A DNA stretch of 5,943 nucleotides from an uncultured Clostridia bacterium (GTDB lineage: Bacteria; Bacillota; Clostridia; TANB77; CAG-508). A program made the position numbers and the translations under genes. The stretch spans positions 1 through 5,943 of the forward strand of contig CALXRJ010000200.1 in NCBI GenBank assembly GCA_944390615.1. The letters are read 5' to 3'. Shown in pieces: positions 1 to 5,942 of the stretch. The notes under the pieces are model-generated. The model did not search any database and had not been told where the DNA came from. It saw only the letters and a list, made by a program, of their open reading frames with translations. Position 1 is the stretch's first letter. The number at the start of each line of letters is the position of its first letter.

Positions 1-1085
1 GTTTTGTTACTATCTATTGTTAGTGCTCCTGTATACGTTGACCAACTACTGTTATTATAACTATATTGTTTGGTAAGTCCTGCTATATCTGGATAAGAAA
101 TTGTTACTGTTATGTTTTGGTTTGTCCATCCTATATCTGGTACATTGATGGTTGGTTTGGTTATATTAGTTGTTGTTATTGTCGTAATATTAGATATGGA
201 ATATCCATTTCCTAGCTTATCTTTTACTTGTGTTCTTATATCATAACTCGTATTTAATGTTAGACCAGTAAATATGTGCGTACTTGCTGTATCAGTTATC
301 CATTCTCCCCAAACTGAATCCGAACTCTTTTTAATAGAATACTGATAAGTATTTGCGTTAATTCCACTGTTGCTATCTACTTGTTTTGGCGTAACTGTTA
401 TGGTATTCGTTGTAGCTGTTGCTGTTGGTGCTGTGTTGGTTGGCATAGTATTATCTAAATAAAATACATTCGTTCTTGTGATTGTAACATTTCCTAATGA
501 ATCTTTAGCTAATATCCATAAATACCAGTTATCCCCTGTTCCTGTATCTTTTGTTATGGTTTCTCCATTTTGAAAACTTTGTGTAAATGAGCTTTGATCT
601 GGAGGGGTTGTGGATTGTGTCCATTGGTATTTCAAACTACTTTCATCAATTGCCACCCCCTCTTCTTCTGGTATCGTTACTGTTGTACTTTGTGATTTTT
701 GGTAATTGGTATTTCCATTTGTTCCAAAGTTAATGGTTGGACCTTCATTGGTTAGTTTGAAAACCCCATATGCTGAAGGTGAAGCTGTATTACCTGCCTG
801 GTCTCTTAAATTTATACCTTGTGCATGTAAATAATAGGTTCCAGAATCCTCACCTTTGCTTACTGTTGTATTTGCTGTTTTATCTCCTGTACCAGCTGTA
901 ATGATTACTGTTGTAGAAATATCATTCCAGTTTGGTTCTGCTTCACTGGTTGTCCAAGTATATTTTACAGTATAATTTCCTGCTTCTAAACCACTATTGG
1001 CATCCCCTATGGTTATGGTTCCTGTTTGTGTTTTGGCTGGTGTTTCATTACTGCTTACAGTTAGTGTTGGAGCTGTTGTTTCAAT
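1..1085 (-). repeat. Super-repeat unit 3, partial (residues 1563-1923, domains A-C and part of D)
   Basis: Third copy, cut by the window edge inside domain D after the IDSNK motif. Landmarks again fall 574 residues after unit 2: P994 to P1568, G1103 to G1677, P1203 to P1777, G1280 to G1854, W1308 to W1882. Domain A is at about 1563-1676, B 1677-1774, C 1775-1869 and D from 1870. A 118-bp part of domain B (535-652) matches unit 2 at all but one base. Whether the array goes on past unit 3 cannot be seen here. Confidence 0.93.
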
Positions 1086-4000
1086 ATTACTTACTGTTAC
1101 TGCTTTAGATTGAGATACATTTCCTGCCCCATCTTTTACCCAAGCATAATAGGTTCCGTTTCCATATGTTTCTGTACTTGTCCATGTATTTTCAGTACTA
1201 TCATTCCATGTACTTGGTTGTAAATTAGTAGTTGTAATGTTATATCCTGCTATTCCACTTCCTCCATCATCTGTTGCTGTTATTGTTATGGTTTTGTTGG
1301 TATTGCTCCAATTGGTTGAAGCTGTAGCTGCTGTCACTTGTGGTACAGTTTTGTCGATATTTTTTACTTCTATACTGTTTTTATTAATGTTTCCTGCTGC
1401 ATCTTTTACATAAAAATAATAAGTTCCGTTTGTTTGTACACTATATGTTTGCATAACCTCTGCAGTAGTTCTGCTTATAGTTGTCCAACCTGATGATTCT
1501 GCTGTTAAACTACCATCTGTACTAAATTGATAAGCTACTATTCCAGATAAAGTATCTATTGCTTTTCCGGTTAAGGTAATATTATCTTTCGAAGCACTTG
1601 TCATATTTGCTTCTAAACTGTTCATATTGGGCGAATTTTTATCTATATGTCCAACGGTTAGTGATGCAACTCTTGTTGTATCTGAACCTTGCCCTGTACT
1701 ATCTATACTTCTTGCATAAATGGTTTTATTACTGTCAATGGTAAGCTCTCCTGTATAAGTTTCCCATTTTTGATTATCATAACTATATTGTTTTGTTATT
1801 CCTGCTATATCTGGATAGGTAATTGTTACTGTTACATTTTGATTCGTCCATTCTGAGTCTGGTAAATTTATGATTGGTTTTGTAATATCCACTGTCGTAA
1901 TGGTTTTGCTATCTGATATAGAATATCCATTTCCTACCATGTCTTTTACTTGGGTTCTTACATCATAACTTGTTCCTAATTCTAATCCGGTAAATATATG
2001 TGATGTATTAGAATCTGTTACCCATTCTCCCCAAGTGTTGTCTGTTGTCTTTTTTATAGAATATTGCCTTGTACTACTATTTATTCCACTATTAGAATCT
2101 GTTTGTGCAGCATTTACGATAATTGAATTGGTAGTTGCTGTTGCTGTTGGTGGCGTTATTGTTGGTGCTAAATTATCTAAATAAAATGCGTTGGTTCTTG
2201 TAATGGTAACATTTCCTAAAGTATCTTTGGCTAATATCCATAAATACCAGTTATTTCCTGTTCCTGTATCTTTTGTTATGGTTTCTCCATTTTGAAAACT
2301 TTGTGTAAATGAGCTTTCATCTGGAGGGGTTGTGGATTGTGTCCATTGGTATTTCAAACTACTTTCATCAATTGTAACTCCACTTTCTTCTGGTATCGTT
2401 ACTGTTGTGGCTTGTGATTTTTGGTATGTTGTACTTCCATTGGTTCCAAAGTTAATGGTTGGTCCTTCATTCGTTAGAATAAATGCTCCATAGGCTGAAG
2501 GGGAATTTACATTTCCAGCTTGATCTTTTAAATTTACTGCTTGTACATGTAAATAATAAGTTCCAGAATCCTCACCTTTACTTACTGATGCAGTTCCGGT
2601 TTTAGCTCCTGCATCTACGATAATTGTTACTGTTGTGGCAATATCATTCCAGTTTGGTTCTACTTCACTTGTTGTCCATGTGTATTTTATGATATAAGTT
2701 CCCTCTTCTAGACCACTATCTGTATCTCCTATGGTTATGGTTCCTATTTGTGTTTTAGCTGGTGTTTCATTACTATTTACGCTGACCGTTGGAGGTATTG
2801 TTTCAATATTGCTTACTGTTATGGATTTTGACGCTGATACATTACCAGCTTTATCTTTCACCCAGACATAATAGGTTCCATTTGCATATGTTTGCTCACT
2901 AGTCCAACTTTCAGATGTACTAGCTATCCACTCTGTAGGCTCAATATTTGCTGTTGTAATACTATAGCCTGCTATTCCTGTTCCCCCTTCGTCTGTAGCT
3001 GTTATTGTTATTGCTTTATTAGTATTTGACCATGCTAAAGAAGTAGTCGCTGATGTTACTTGTGGTGCTGTTTTATCTATACTATTTATTTGTATACTAG
3101 TTCTATTTATGTTTCCTGCTGCATCTTTTACATAGAAATAATATGTTCCATTTCCTGACGCTTCATAAGTTTGTGTAACTTCCTCTGTTGTTCGGTTTAT
3201 TGGTATCCATCCTGATGATTCTACTGTTAAATCACTATTTGTACTAAATTGGTAGGCTACAATTCCTGATAAGGTATCAATTGCTTTTCCTGTTAAAGTA
3301 ATATCTTCTTTTGATGCTCCAGTATTTTCAGATGTTAAGCTATTTATTTTTGGTAAATCCTTATCTATATTCTCTACTGTTACTGTTGCAACTCTTGTAC
3401 TATCTGATCCTTGATTTGTACTATCAATACTTCTTGCGTAAATTGTTTTATTACTATCAATTTCAAGTGGTCCTGTGTAAGTTTCCCAACTTTGATTATC
3501 ATAGCTGTACTGTTTGGTAATTCCTGGTACATCAGGATAATTAATTGTTACTGTTACATTTTTGTTTGTCCATGCTGAATCTGGTACATGGATTACTGGT
3601 TTTGTTATATCTGTCGTAGTTATGGTTGTTGTGTTAGAAATTGAATATCCATTTCCTAAGTTGTCTTTTACTTGGGTTCTTATATCATAACTTGTTCCTA
3701 ATTCTAGCCCTGTAAATGTATAACTATCGCTTGATGCTGTTATCCATTCTCCCCATTCACTATCTGATGTTTTTTTGATGGAATATTGATAAGTTGTATT
3801 ATCTATCCCACTATTGTTATCTGCTTGTTTTGGCGTAACTGTTATTGTGTTTGTTGTACTTTCTACCGTTGGTGCTGTCGTACTTGGTGCTGTATTATCT
3901 AAATAAAAAGCATCTGTTCTTATTATGCTTGTATTTCCTAATTCATCTTTTGCTAATATCCACAAATACCAGTTATCGCCTGTTCCGGTGTCATTTGTTA

Positions 4001-5771
4001 TGGTATCTCCATTTTTAAAAGATGTCGTAAATGTACTTTCATCTGGAGGTGTTGTAGATTGTGTCCATTGATATTTTAAACTACTTTCATCAATTGTAAT
4101 TCCATCTTCTTCTGGTATGGTTACTGTTGTGGCTTGTGATTTTTGGTATATTGTACTTCCATTTGTTCCGAATTCTACTGTTGGTCCTTCATTTGTTAAA
4201 GCAAAGGTTCCGTAGGCTGTTGGTGAAGTTATATTTCCCGCTTGGTCTTTGATATTTAATGCTTGTACATGTAAATAATATGTTCCTGTTCCATCTCCCT
4301 TGCTAATTGCCACTGTTCCGTTTTTTGCTCCTGTCATTACATTTATGGTTGTAGTTTCCGAAATCTCATCCCAATTTGGTTCTATCTCACTAGTTGTCCA
4401 GGTATATTTTATCGTATAGGTTCCTTCCATTAATCCATTATCATCTTGTATCGTTATAGTTGCTGTTTGTATTTTAGCTGGTGTTTCATTACTGCTTACC
4501 ATTATGCTTGGCCCTGTTCTATCAATATTATTTACAGTATAGGTATTTGTAACTGTATTTCCTGCTTCATCTTTTGCTGTTGCTGTTATCGTTTGTCCAT
4601 CTGTTTTTACAATTATCTTGTCGTTTCCATCTCTTATATAATCTTTTCCTTCTTCTCCTGTACATGTTAATTCTCTATCTTCTGTTAATAATCCACCATA
4701 GGTTACTGTTACGGTAACATCTTGATTGGTAGTATCTGAATAATCTGGTGTTAATATTATTTGTGCATCTTGATTAGTATTAGGATTTACTGTAAATTTG
4801 TCTGATACTGTCACTGCTTCTTGGGTTGCACTTTCTACTTTTATCCATAAATAATAAGTTCCTTCTTTACAATCTGTTTTACTTACTGTTGCATTACTAT
4901 TGGTTGGTTCCCAATTAGTTGGTTGGTTTTTATCACTTTCTGACCAGGCATAATAGTAGGCATAGTTTTTTCCACTTGTACTATTTTCTGTTATATTGGT
5001 AGATATTGTGGCATTTCCTGTTGTAGGCATTACATAGTTTCCACCATTTGGACTAAAACTTATTTTAGTATCAATTGGTTCCTCTTTTTTACCTATTGTT
5101 ATTGTTTCTTCTATTGTTTTTTCTTCTCCATCTTTAATTCCTGTAATAGTTACTATATATGTCCCTTCTCCTGGTACAGTATAACTTTCATCTCCTTCTC
5201 CTATTACAGTTGTATCTTTTGGTATGATGTTTCCTTCTTCATCTTTTATTGTAATTTCAAAATCATCTAATTCGTCTTTGTTGGTTATATCTACTGTTAT
5301 TACTACTTCTTCTGCATTATAAGCTGGATCTTCTGGATTGATTGGGTTTCCATCTTTATCATATATATTAATATCAACTGTTGGAAAAACTCCCTTTCCT
5401 ATTTCAGTTTGTTCTATCTCTCCATCTTCTTTATTTACTGTAACCTCTACATCTTCTATTCTTACGATAATATGCTCATCATTTTCTGTGATTTGTGGAT
5501 TATATTCGCTTAAATTATTTTCTACTTTATCTTTAAATGTTTCTGAATCAAATTTTCCTTTTTCTACATAAGTTTCTAATACTTGTAGTTGAACAAGCTC
5601 CACAATTTGTGCTTTTCTAGTCTCGTTTTTGGCTACAATCGCTTTTTGAATAATTCCGTTATCCCCTGTTAATGTTGCAATTGAAATTCCAGCCAAAATT
5701 AGCAATAAAATCACTGTTACGACTAATGCCATCAATGTTATTCCGTGTTTTTCTTTTAAATTTTTTCTCAT
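1..5771 (-). CDS. Giant prepilin-type surface protein with tandem Ig-like/FnIII-like repeats (5' part; C-terminus outside window)
   Basis: The frame is open for 1,923 codons from ATG (5771-5769) to the left edge, with no in-frame stop. The start is set by the basic leader MRKNLKEKHG just before a hydrophobic helix and by a GGGGG ribosome binding site six bases upstream. Order of parts: prepilin-like signal (residues 1-34), amphipathic helix and small module (to about 127), three unique beta domains (128-415), then 574-residue super-repeats starting at 416, 989 and 1563. Most domains end in an Ig-like edge motif such as GTYYFYVKDAAGN. The protein is rich in Thr, Ser and Asn, and only two Cys (C301, C370) are visible. 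No enzyme motif is seen. The likely role is a surface stalk, adhesin or pilus-associated protein, inferred from architecture alone. Secretion would be by Sec with prepilin peptidase processing. A C-terminal binding or anchoring domain may exist beyond the edge. The reading frame is near certain; the function is moderate at best. Confidence 0.95.
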   Translation of the reverse strand, partial: MRKNLKEKHGITLMALVVTVILLLILAGISIATLTGDNGIIQKAIVAKNETRKAQIVELVQLQVLETYVEKGKFDSETFKDKVENNLSEYNPQITENDEHIIVRIEDVEVTVNKEDGEIEQTEIGKGVFPTVDINIYDKDGNPINPEDPAYNAEEVVITVDITNKDELDDFEITIKDEEGNIIPKDTTVIGEGDESYTVPGEGTYIVTITGIKDGEEKTIEETITIGKKEEPIDTKISFSPNGGNYVMPTTGNATISTNITENSTSGKNYAYYYAWSESDKNQPTNWEPTNSNATVSKTDCKEGTYYLWIKVESATQEAVTVSDKFTVNPNTNQDAQIILTPDYSDTTNQDVTVTVTYGGLLTEDRELTCTGEEGKDYIRDGNDKIIVKTDGQTITATAKDEAGNTVTNTYTVNNIDRTGPSIMVSSNETPAKIQTATITIQDDNGLMEGTYTIKYTWTTSEIEPNWDEISETTTINVMTGAKNGTVAISKGDGTGTYYLHVQALNIKDQAGNITSPTAYGTFALTNEGPTVEFGTNGSTIYQKSQATTVTIPEEDGITIDESSLKYQWTQSTTPPDESTFTTSFKNGDTITNDTGTGDNWYLWILAKDELGNTSIIRTDAFYLDNTAPSTTAPTVESTTNTITVTPKQADNNSGIDNTTYQYSIKKTSDSEWGEWITASSDSYTFTGLELGTSYDIRTQVKDNLGNGYSISNTTTITTTDITKPVIHVPDSAWTNKNVTVTINYPDVPGITKQYSYDNQSWETYTGPLEIDSNKTIYARSIDSTNQGSDSTRVATVTVENIDKDLPKINSLTSENTGASKEDITLTGKAIDTLSGIVAYQFSTNSDLTVESSGWIPINRTTEEVTQTYEASGNGTYYFYVKDAAGNINRTSIQINSIDKTAPQVTSATTSLAWSNTNKAITITATDEGGTGIAGYSITTANIEPTEWIASTSESWTSEQTYANGTYYVWVKDKAGNVSASKSITVSNIETIPPTVSVNSNETPAKTQIGTITIGDTDSGLEEGTYIIKYTWTTSEVEPNWNDIATTVTIIVDAGAKTGTASVSKGEDSGTYYLHVQAVNLKDQAGNVNSPSAYGAFILTNEGPTINFGTNGSTTYQKSQATTVTIPEESGVTIDESSLKYQWTQSTTPPDESSFTQSFQNGETITKDTGTGNNWYLWILAKDTLGNVTITRTNAFYLDNLAPTITPPTATATTNSIIVNAAQTDSNSGINSSTRQYSIKKTTDNTWGEWVTDSNTSHIFTGLELGTSYDVRTQVKDMVGNGYSISDSKTITTVDITKPIINLPDSEWTNQNVTVTITYPDIAGITKQYSYDNQKWETYTGELTIDSNKTIYARSIDSTGQGSDTTRVASLTVGHIDKNSPNMNSLEANMTSASKDNITLTGKAIDTLSGIVAYQFSTDGSLTAESSGWTTISRTTAEVMQTYSVQTNGTYYFYVKDAAGNINKNSIEVKNIDKTVPQVTAATASTNWSNTNKTITITATDDGGSGIAGYNITTTNLQPSTWNDSTENTWTSTETYGNGTYYAWVKDGAGNVSQSKAVTVSNIETTAPTLTVSSNETPAKTQTGTITIGDANSGLEAGNYTVKYTWTTSEAEPNWNDISTTVIITAGTGDKTANTTVSKGEDSGTYYLHAQGINLRDQAGNTASPSAYGVFKLTNEGPTINFGTNGNTNYQKSQSTTVTIPEEEGVAIDESSLKYQWTQSTTPPDQSSFTQSFQNGETITKDTGTGDNWYLWILAKDSLGNVTITRTNVFYLDNTMPTNTAPTATATTNTITVTPKQVDSNSGINANTYQYSIKKSSDSVWGEWITDTASTHIFTGLTLNTSYDIRTQVKDKLGNGYSISNITTITTTNITKPTINVPDIGWTNQNITVTISYPDIAGLTKQYSYNNSSWSTYTGALTIDSNK
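1086..2807 (-). repeat. Super-repeat unit 2 (residues 989-1562, six beta domains)
   Basis: Second copy, 574 codons (1,722 bp), with the same A-F order as unit 1. Landmarks lie exactly 574 residues after their unit 1 partners: G529 to G1103, P629 to P1203, W734 to W1308, W855 to W1429, G875 to G1449, W914 to W1488. The copy has its own substitutions. In domain C it reads NAAQ (1220-1223) where units 1 and 3 read TPKQ. Invariant segments such as KYQWTQSTTPPD, QYSIKK, WGEW and the D-domain WTN motif probably mark core or structural positions. Confidence 0.95.
2808..4526 (-). repeat. Super-repeat unit 1 (residues 416-988, six beta domains)
   Basis: First copy of the cassette; 573 codons, one fewer than unit 2. 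Domains by approximate residues: A 416-528 (SNETPAK, KYTWTTSE, GTYYLHVQAL, DQAGN); B 529-626 (GPTVEFGTNGST, KYQWTQSTTPPD, NWYLWILAKD); C 627-721, FnIII-like (QYSIKK, WGEW, TFTGLELGTSYDIRTQVKD); D 722-801 (WTNKNVTVTINYP, KQYSYDNQSWETYTGP, IYARSID), which resembles the chitobiase C-terminal-like fold; E 802-897 (TLTGKAIDTLSGIVAYQFST, GTYYFYVKDAAGN); F 898-988 (ITATDEGGTGIAGY, GTYYVWVKDKAGN). The missing codon relative to unit 2 is in the turn QDDNG (442-446) against GDTDSG. Family names are judged by eye; the repeat itself is certain. Confidence 0.93.
4527..5390 (-). other. Three non-repeated beta-sandwich domains before the super-repeats (residues 128-415)
   Basis: Domain N1 (about 128-227) runs from VFPTVDINIYDKDGNPINPE to an acidic Gly-rich end (GEGTYIVTITGIKDGEEKTI) and looks Ig-like. 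N2 (about 228-329) carries YYYAWSESDK and GTYYLWIKVES and resembles domains B and F of the super-repeat. N3 (about 330-415) has DVTVTVTYGG and ITATAKDEAGNTV, a Big-type Ig pattern, and ends at the boundary before NIDRTGP. The only two cysteines seen in the protein are here, C301 in N2 and C370 in N3. Boundaries are approximate, read from recurring turn and edge-strand motifs. These domains would separate the repeat stalk from the membrane. Confidence 0.6.
5391..5636 (-). other. Helical extension and small alpha/beta module (residues 46-127)
   Basis: Residues 46-71 (VAKNETRKAQIVELVQLQVL and on to YVEKGK) look like a continuing amphipathic helix. A second helix-like stretch follows (about 74-88), then beta-prone sequence (HIIVRIEDVEVTVNKEDGEI, 100-119). 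I recognise this order of pilin helix, short helix and a V-x-V-x-x-E-x-V-x-V-N-K-E-D-G-E strand pair as common after prepilin signals in Clostridia proteins; this is from memory, not a search. It probably links the membrane helix to the extracellular stalk. It is acidic (many D/E) and not repeated elsewhere in the window. Confidence 0.55.
5637..5771 (-). other. Type IV prepilin-like N-terminal signal and hydrophobic helix (residues 1-45)
   Basis: Residues 1-10 (MRKNLKEKHG) form a short basic leader ending in Gly. An uninterrupted hydrophobic stretch follows from I11 to about L34, and then TGDNGIIQKA. This is the layout of the prepilin N-terminal cleavage/methylation segment, with cleavage expected after G10 and the mature protein starting at Ile. 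The residue at mature position 5 is Ala15, not the Glu typical of major pilins. The helix probably continues as an amphipathic alpha-1 to about residue 68. The family assignment is from the pattern; processing is inferred. A plain N-terminal membrane anchor is the alternative reading. Confidence 0.85.
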
Positions 5772-5777
5772 TTTTTT

Positions 5778-5782
5778 CCCCC
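5778..5782 (-). promoter_or_regulatory. G-rich ribosome binding site
   Basis: On the minus strand GATGGGGG is followed by six A residues and the ATG at 5771. The run of five G can pair with the anti-Shine-Dalgarno CCUCC with one G-U wobble, at good spacing, and supports this start. An ATG at 5784-5782 overlaps the site but is in another frame. Confidence 0.7.
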
Positions 5783-5791
5783 ATCTTCTAT

Positions 5792-5799
5792 ATTTTATA
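5792..5799 (-). promoter_or_regulatory. Possible -10 box (TATAAAAT)
   Basis: TATAAAAT lies in the 34-base gap between the terminator's T-run and the start codon. It fits a sigma-A -10 element, but no convincing -35 lies 16-18 bases upstream, where the sequence is the 3' arm of the terminator hairpin. In such A/T-rich DNA this match can arise by chance. The true promoter may instead lie upstream of the hairpin. Confidence 0.25.
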
Positions 5800-5805
5800 C
5801 TTTAT

Positions 5806-5856
5806 AAAAAAAGATAGCTTAAAGAAACCTGTTTTTACAGGTTTTTTAAGCTATCT
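5806..5856 (-). terminator. Intrinsic terminator upstream of the giant gene
   Basis: The arms 5812-5832 and 5837-5856 pair over 20 bp, with one bulged base (position 5824) and a 4-base loop at 5833-5836. On the minus strand the stem is followed by a run of T (complement of the A run 5806-5811). No T-run follows on the plus strand, so it acts in the minus direction. It most likely ends an upstream minus-strand gene outside the window. Because the giant gene starts only 34 bases later, a leader attenuator is an alternative. Confidence 0.8.
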
Positions 5857-5891
5857 CATATATTTATTTAAATTAAAAAACGATCTATAGG

Positions 5892-5942
5892 TTACCCTCT
5901 CTCTCTCTCTCTCTCTCTCTCTACAGCCTCAAGGCTTATAAA
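5892..5942 (-). CDS. Possible C-terminal end of an upstream gene (16 codons visible)
   Basis: One minus-strand frame is open from the right edge to TAA at 5894-5892 and would encode FISLEAVERERERERG. The dinucleotide tract would give an alternating Glu-Arg tail. The terminator after it fits the end of a gene here. The other two frames meet stops before the tract. So short an open frame can occur by chance, so the call is weak. If real, gain or loss of one dinucleotide unit would change the C-terminus. Confidence 0.2.
   Translation of the reverse strand, partial: FISLEAVERERERERG
5897..5922. repeat. Dinucleotide microsatellite, (CT)13 on plus / (AG)13 on minus
   Basis: Thirteen perfect CT units (26 bases) are flanked by GTTACC and ACAGCC. 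A perfect dinucleotide tract of this length is uncommon in bacteria and prone to slippage. It sits 126-151 bases upstream of the giant gene's start codon, on the far side of the terminator. Confidence 0.97.

Noticed and set aside
3311..3520. Plus-strand open frame of 69 codons rich in Leu and Tyr
   Set aside because: It lies antisense to domains D/E of super-repeat unit 1 and has a low-complexity Leu/Tyr/Phe composition. It shows the shadow composition expected opposite Thr/Asn/Lys-rich coding sequence.
1..4526. Regularly spaced similar sequences considered as a CRISPR array or mobile-element repeats
   Set aside because: The repeats are 1,722 bp long, contiguous and in frame within one coding sequence. 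There are no short repeat/spacer units, terminal inverted repeats or transposase motifs.
4446..4670. Plus-strand open frame of 74 codons with many Cys, Ser and Tyr
   Set aside because: It is antisense to N3 and the start of unit 1. The Cys/Ser/Tyr bias is the mirror of Thr/Ala/Ile codons on the coding strand.
5338..5571. Plus-strand open frame of 77 codons rich in Ser and Phe
   Set aside because: It is antisense to the acidic N-terminal module; Ser/Phe-rich sequence is the complement of Glu/Asp/Lys codons. No recognisable domain.
1..5771. Possible frameshift or stop-codon recoding in the long frame
   Set aside because: I translated all 1,923 codons and found no in-frame TAA, TAG or TGA. All Trp codons are TGG, and the repeat register is continuous, so no frameshift or alternative code is needed.
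5782..5784. Alternative upstream ATG overlapping the G-run
   Set aside because: It is 13 bases from the chosen start, so in a different frame, and it overlaps the ribosome binding site. The prepilin leader fits only the ATG at 5771.
5672..5890. Plus-strand open frame of 72 codons with a membrane-like stretch
   Set aside because: It runs antisense across the prepilin segment, the ribosome binding site and the terminator hairpin. Its hydrophobicity comes from reading A/T-rich DNA on the wrong strand.
5925..5936. AGCC-TCAA-GGCT inverted repeat next to the CT tract
   Set aside because: The stem is only 4 bp and the flanking bases do not pair, so it is too short to call a hairpin or operator.
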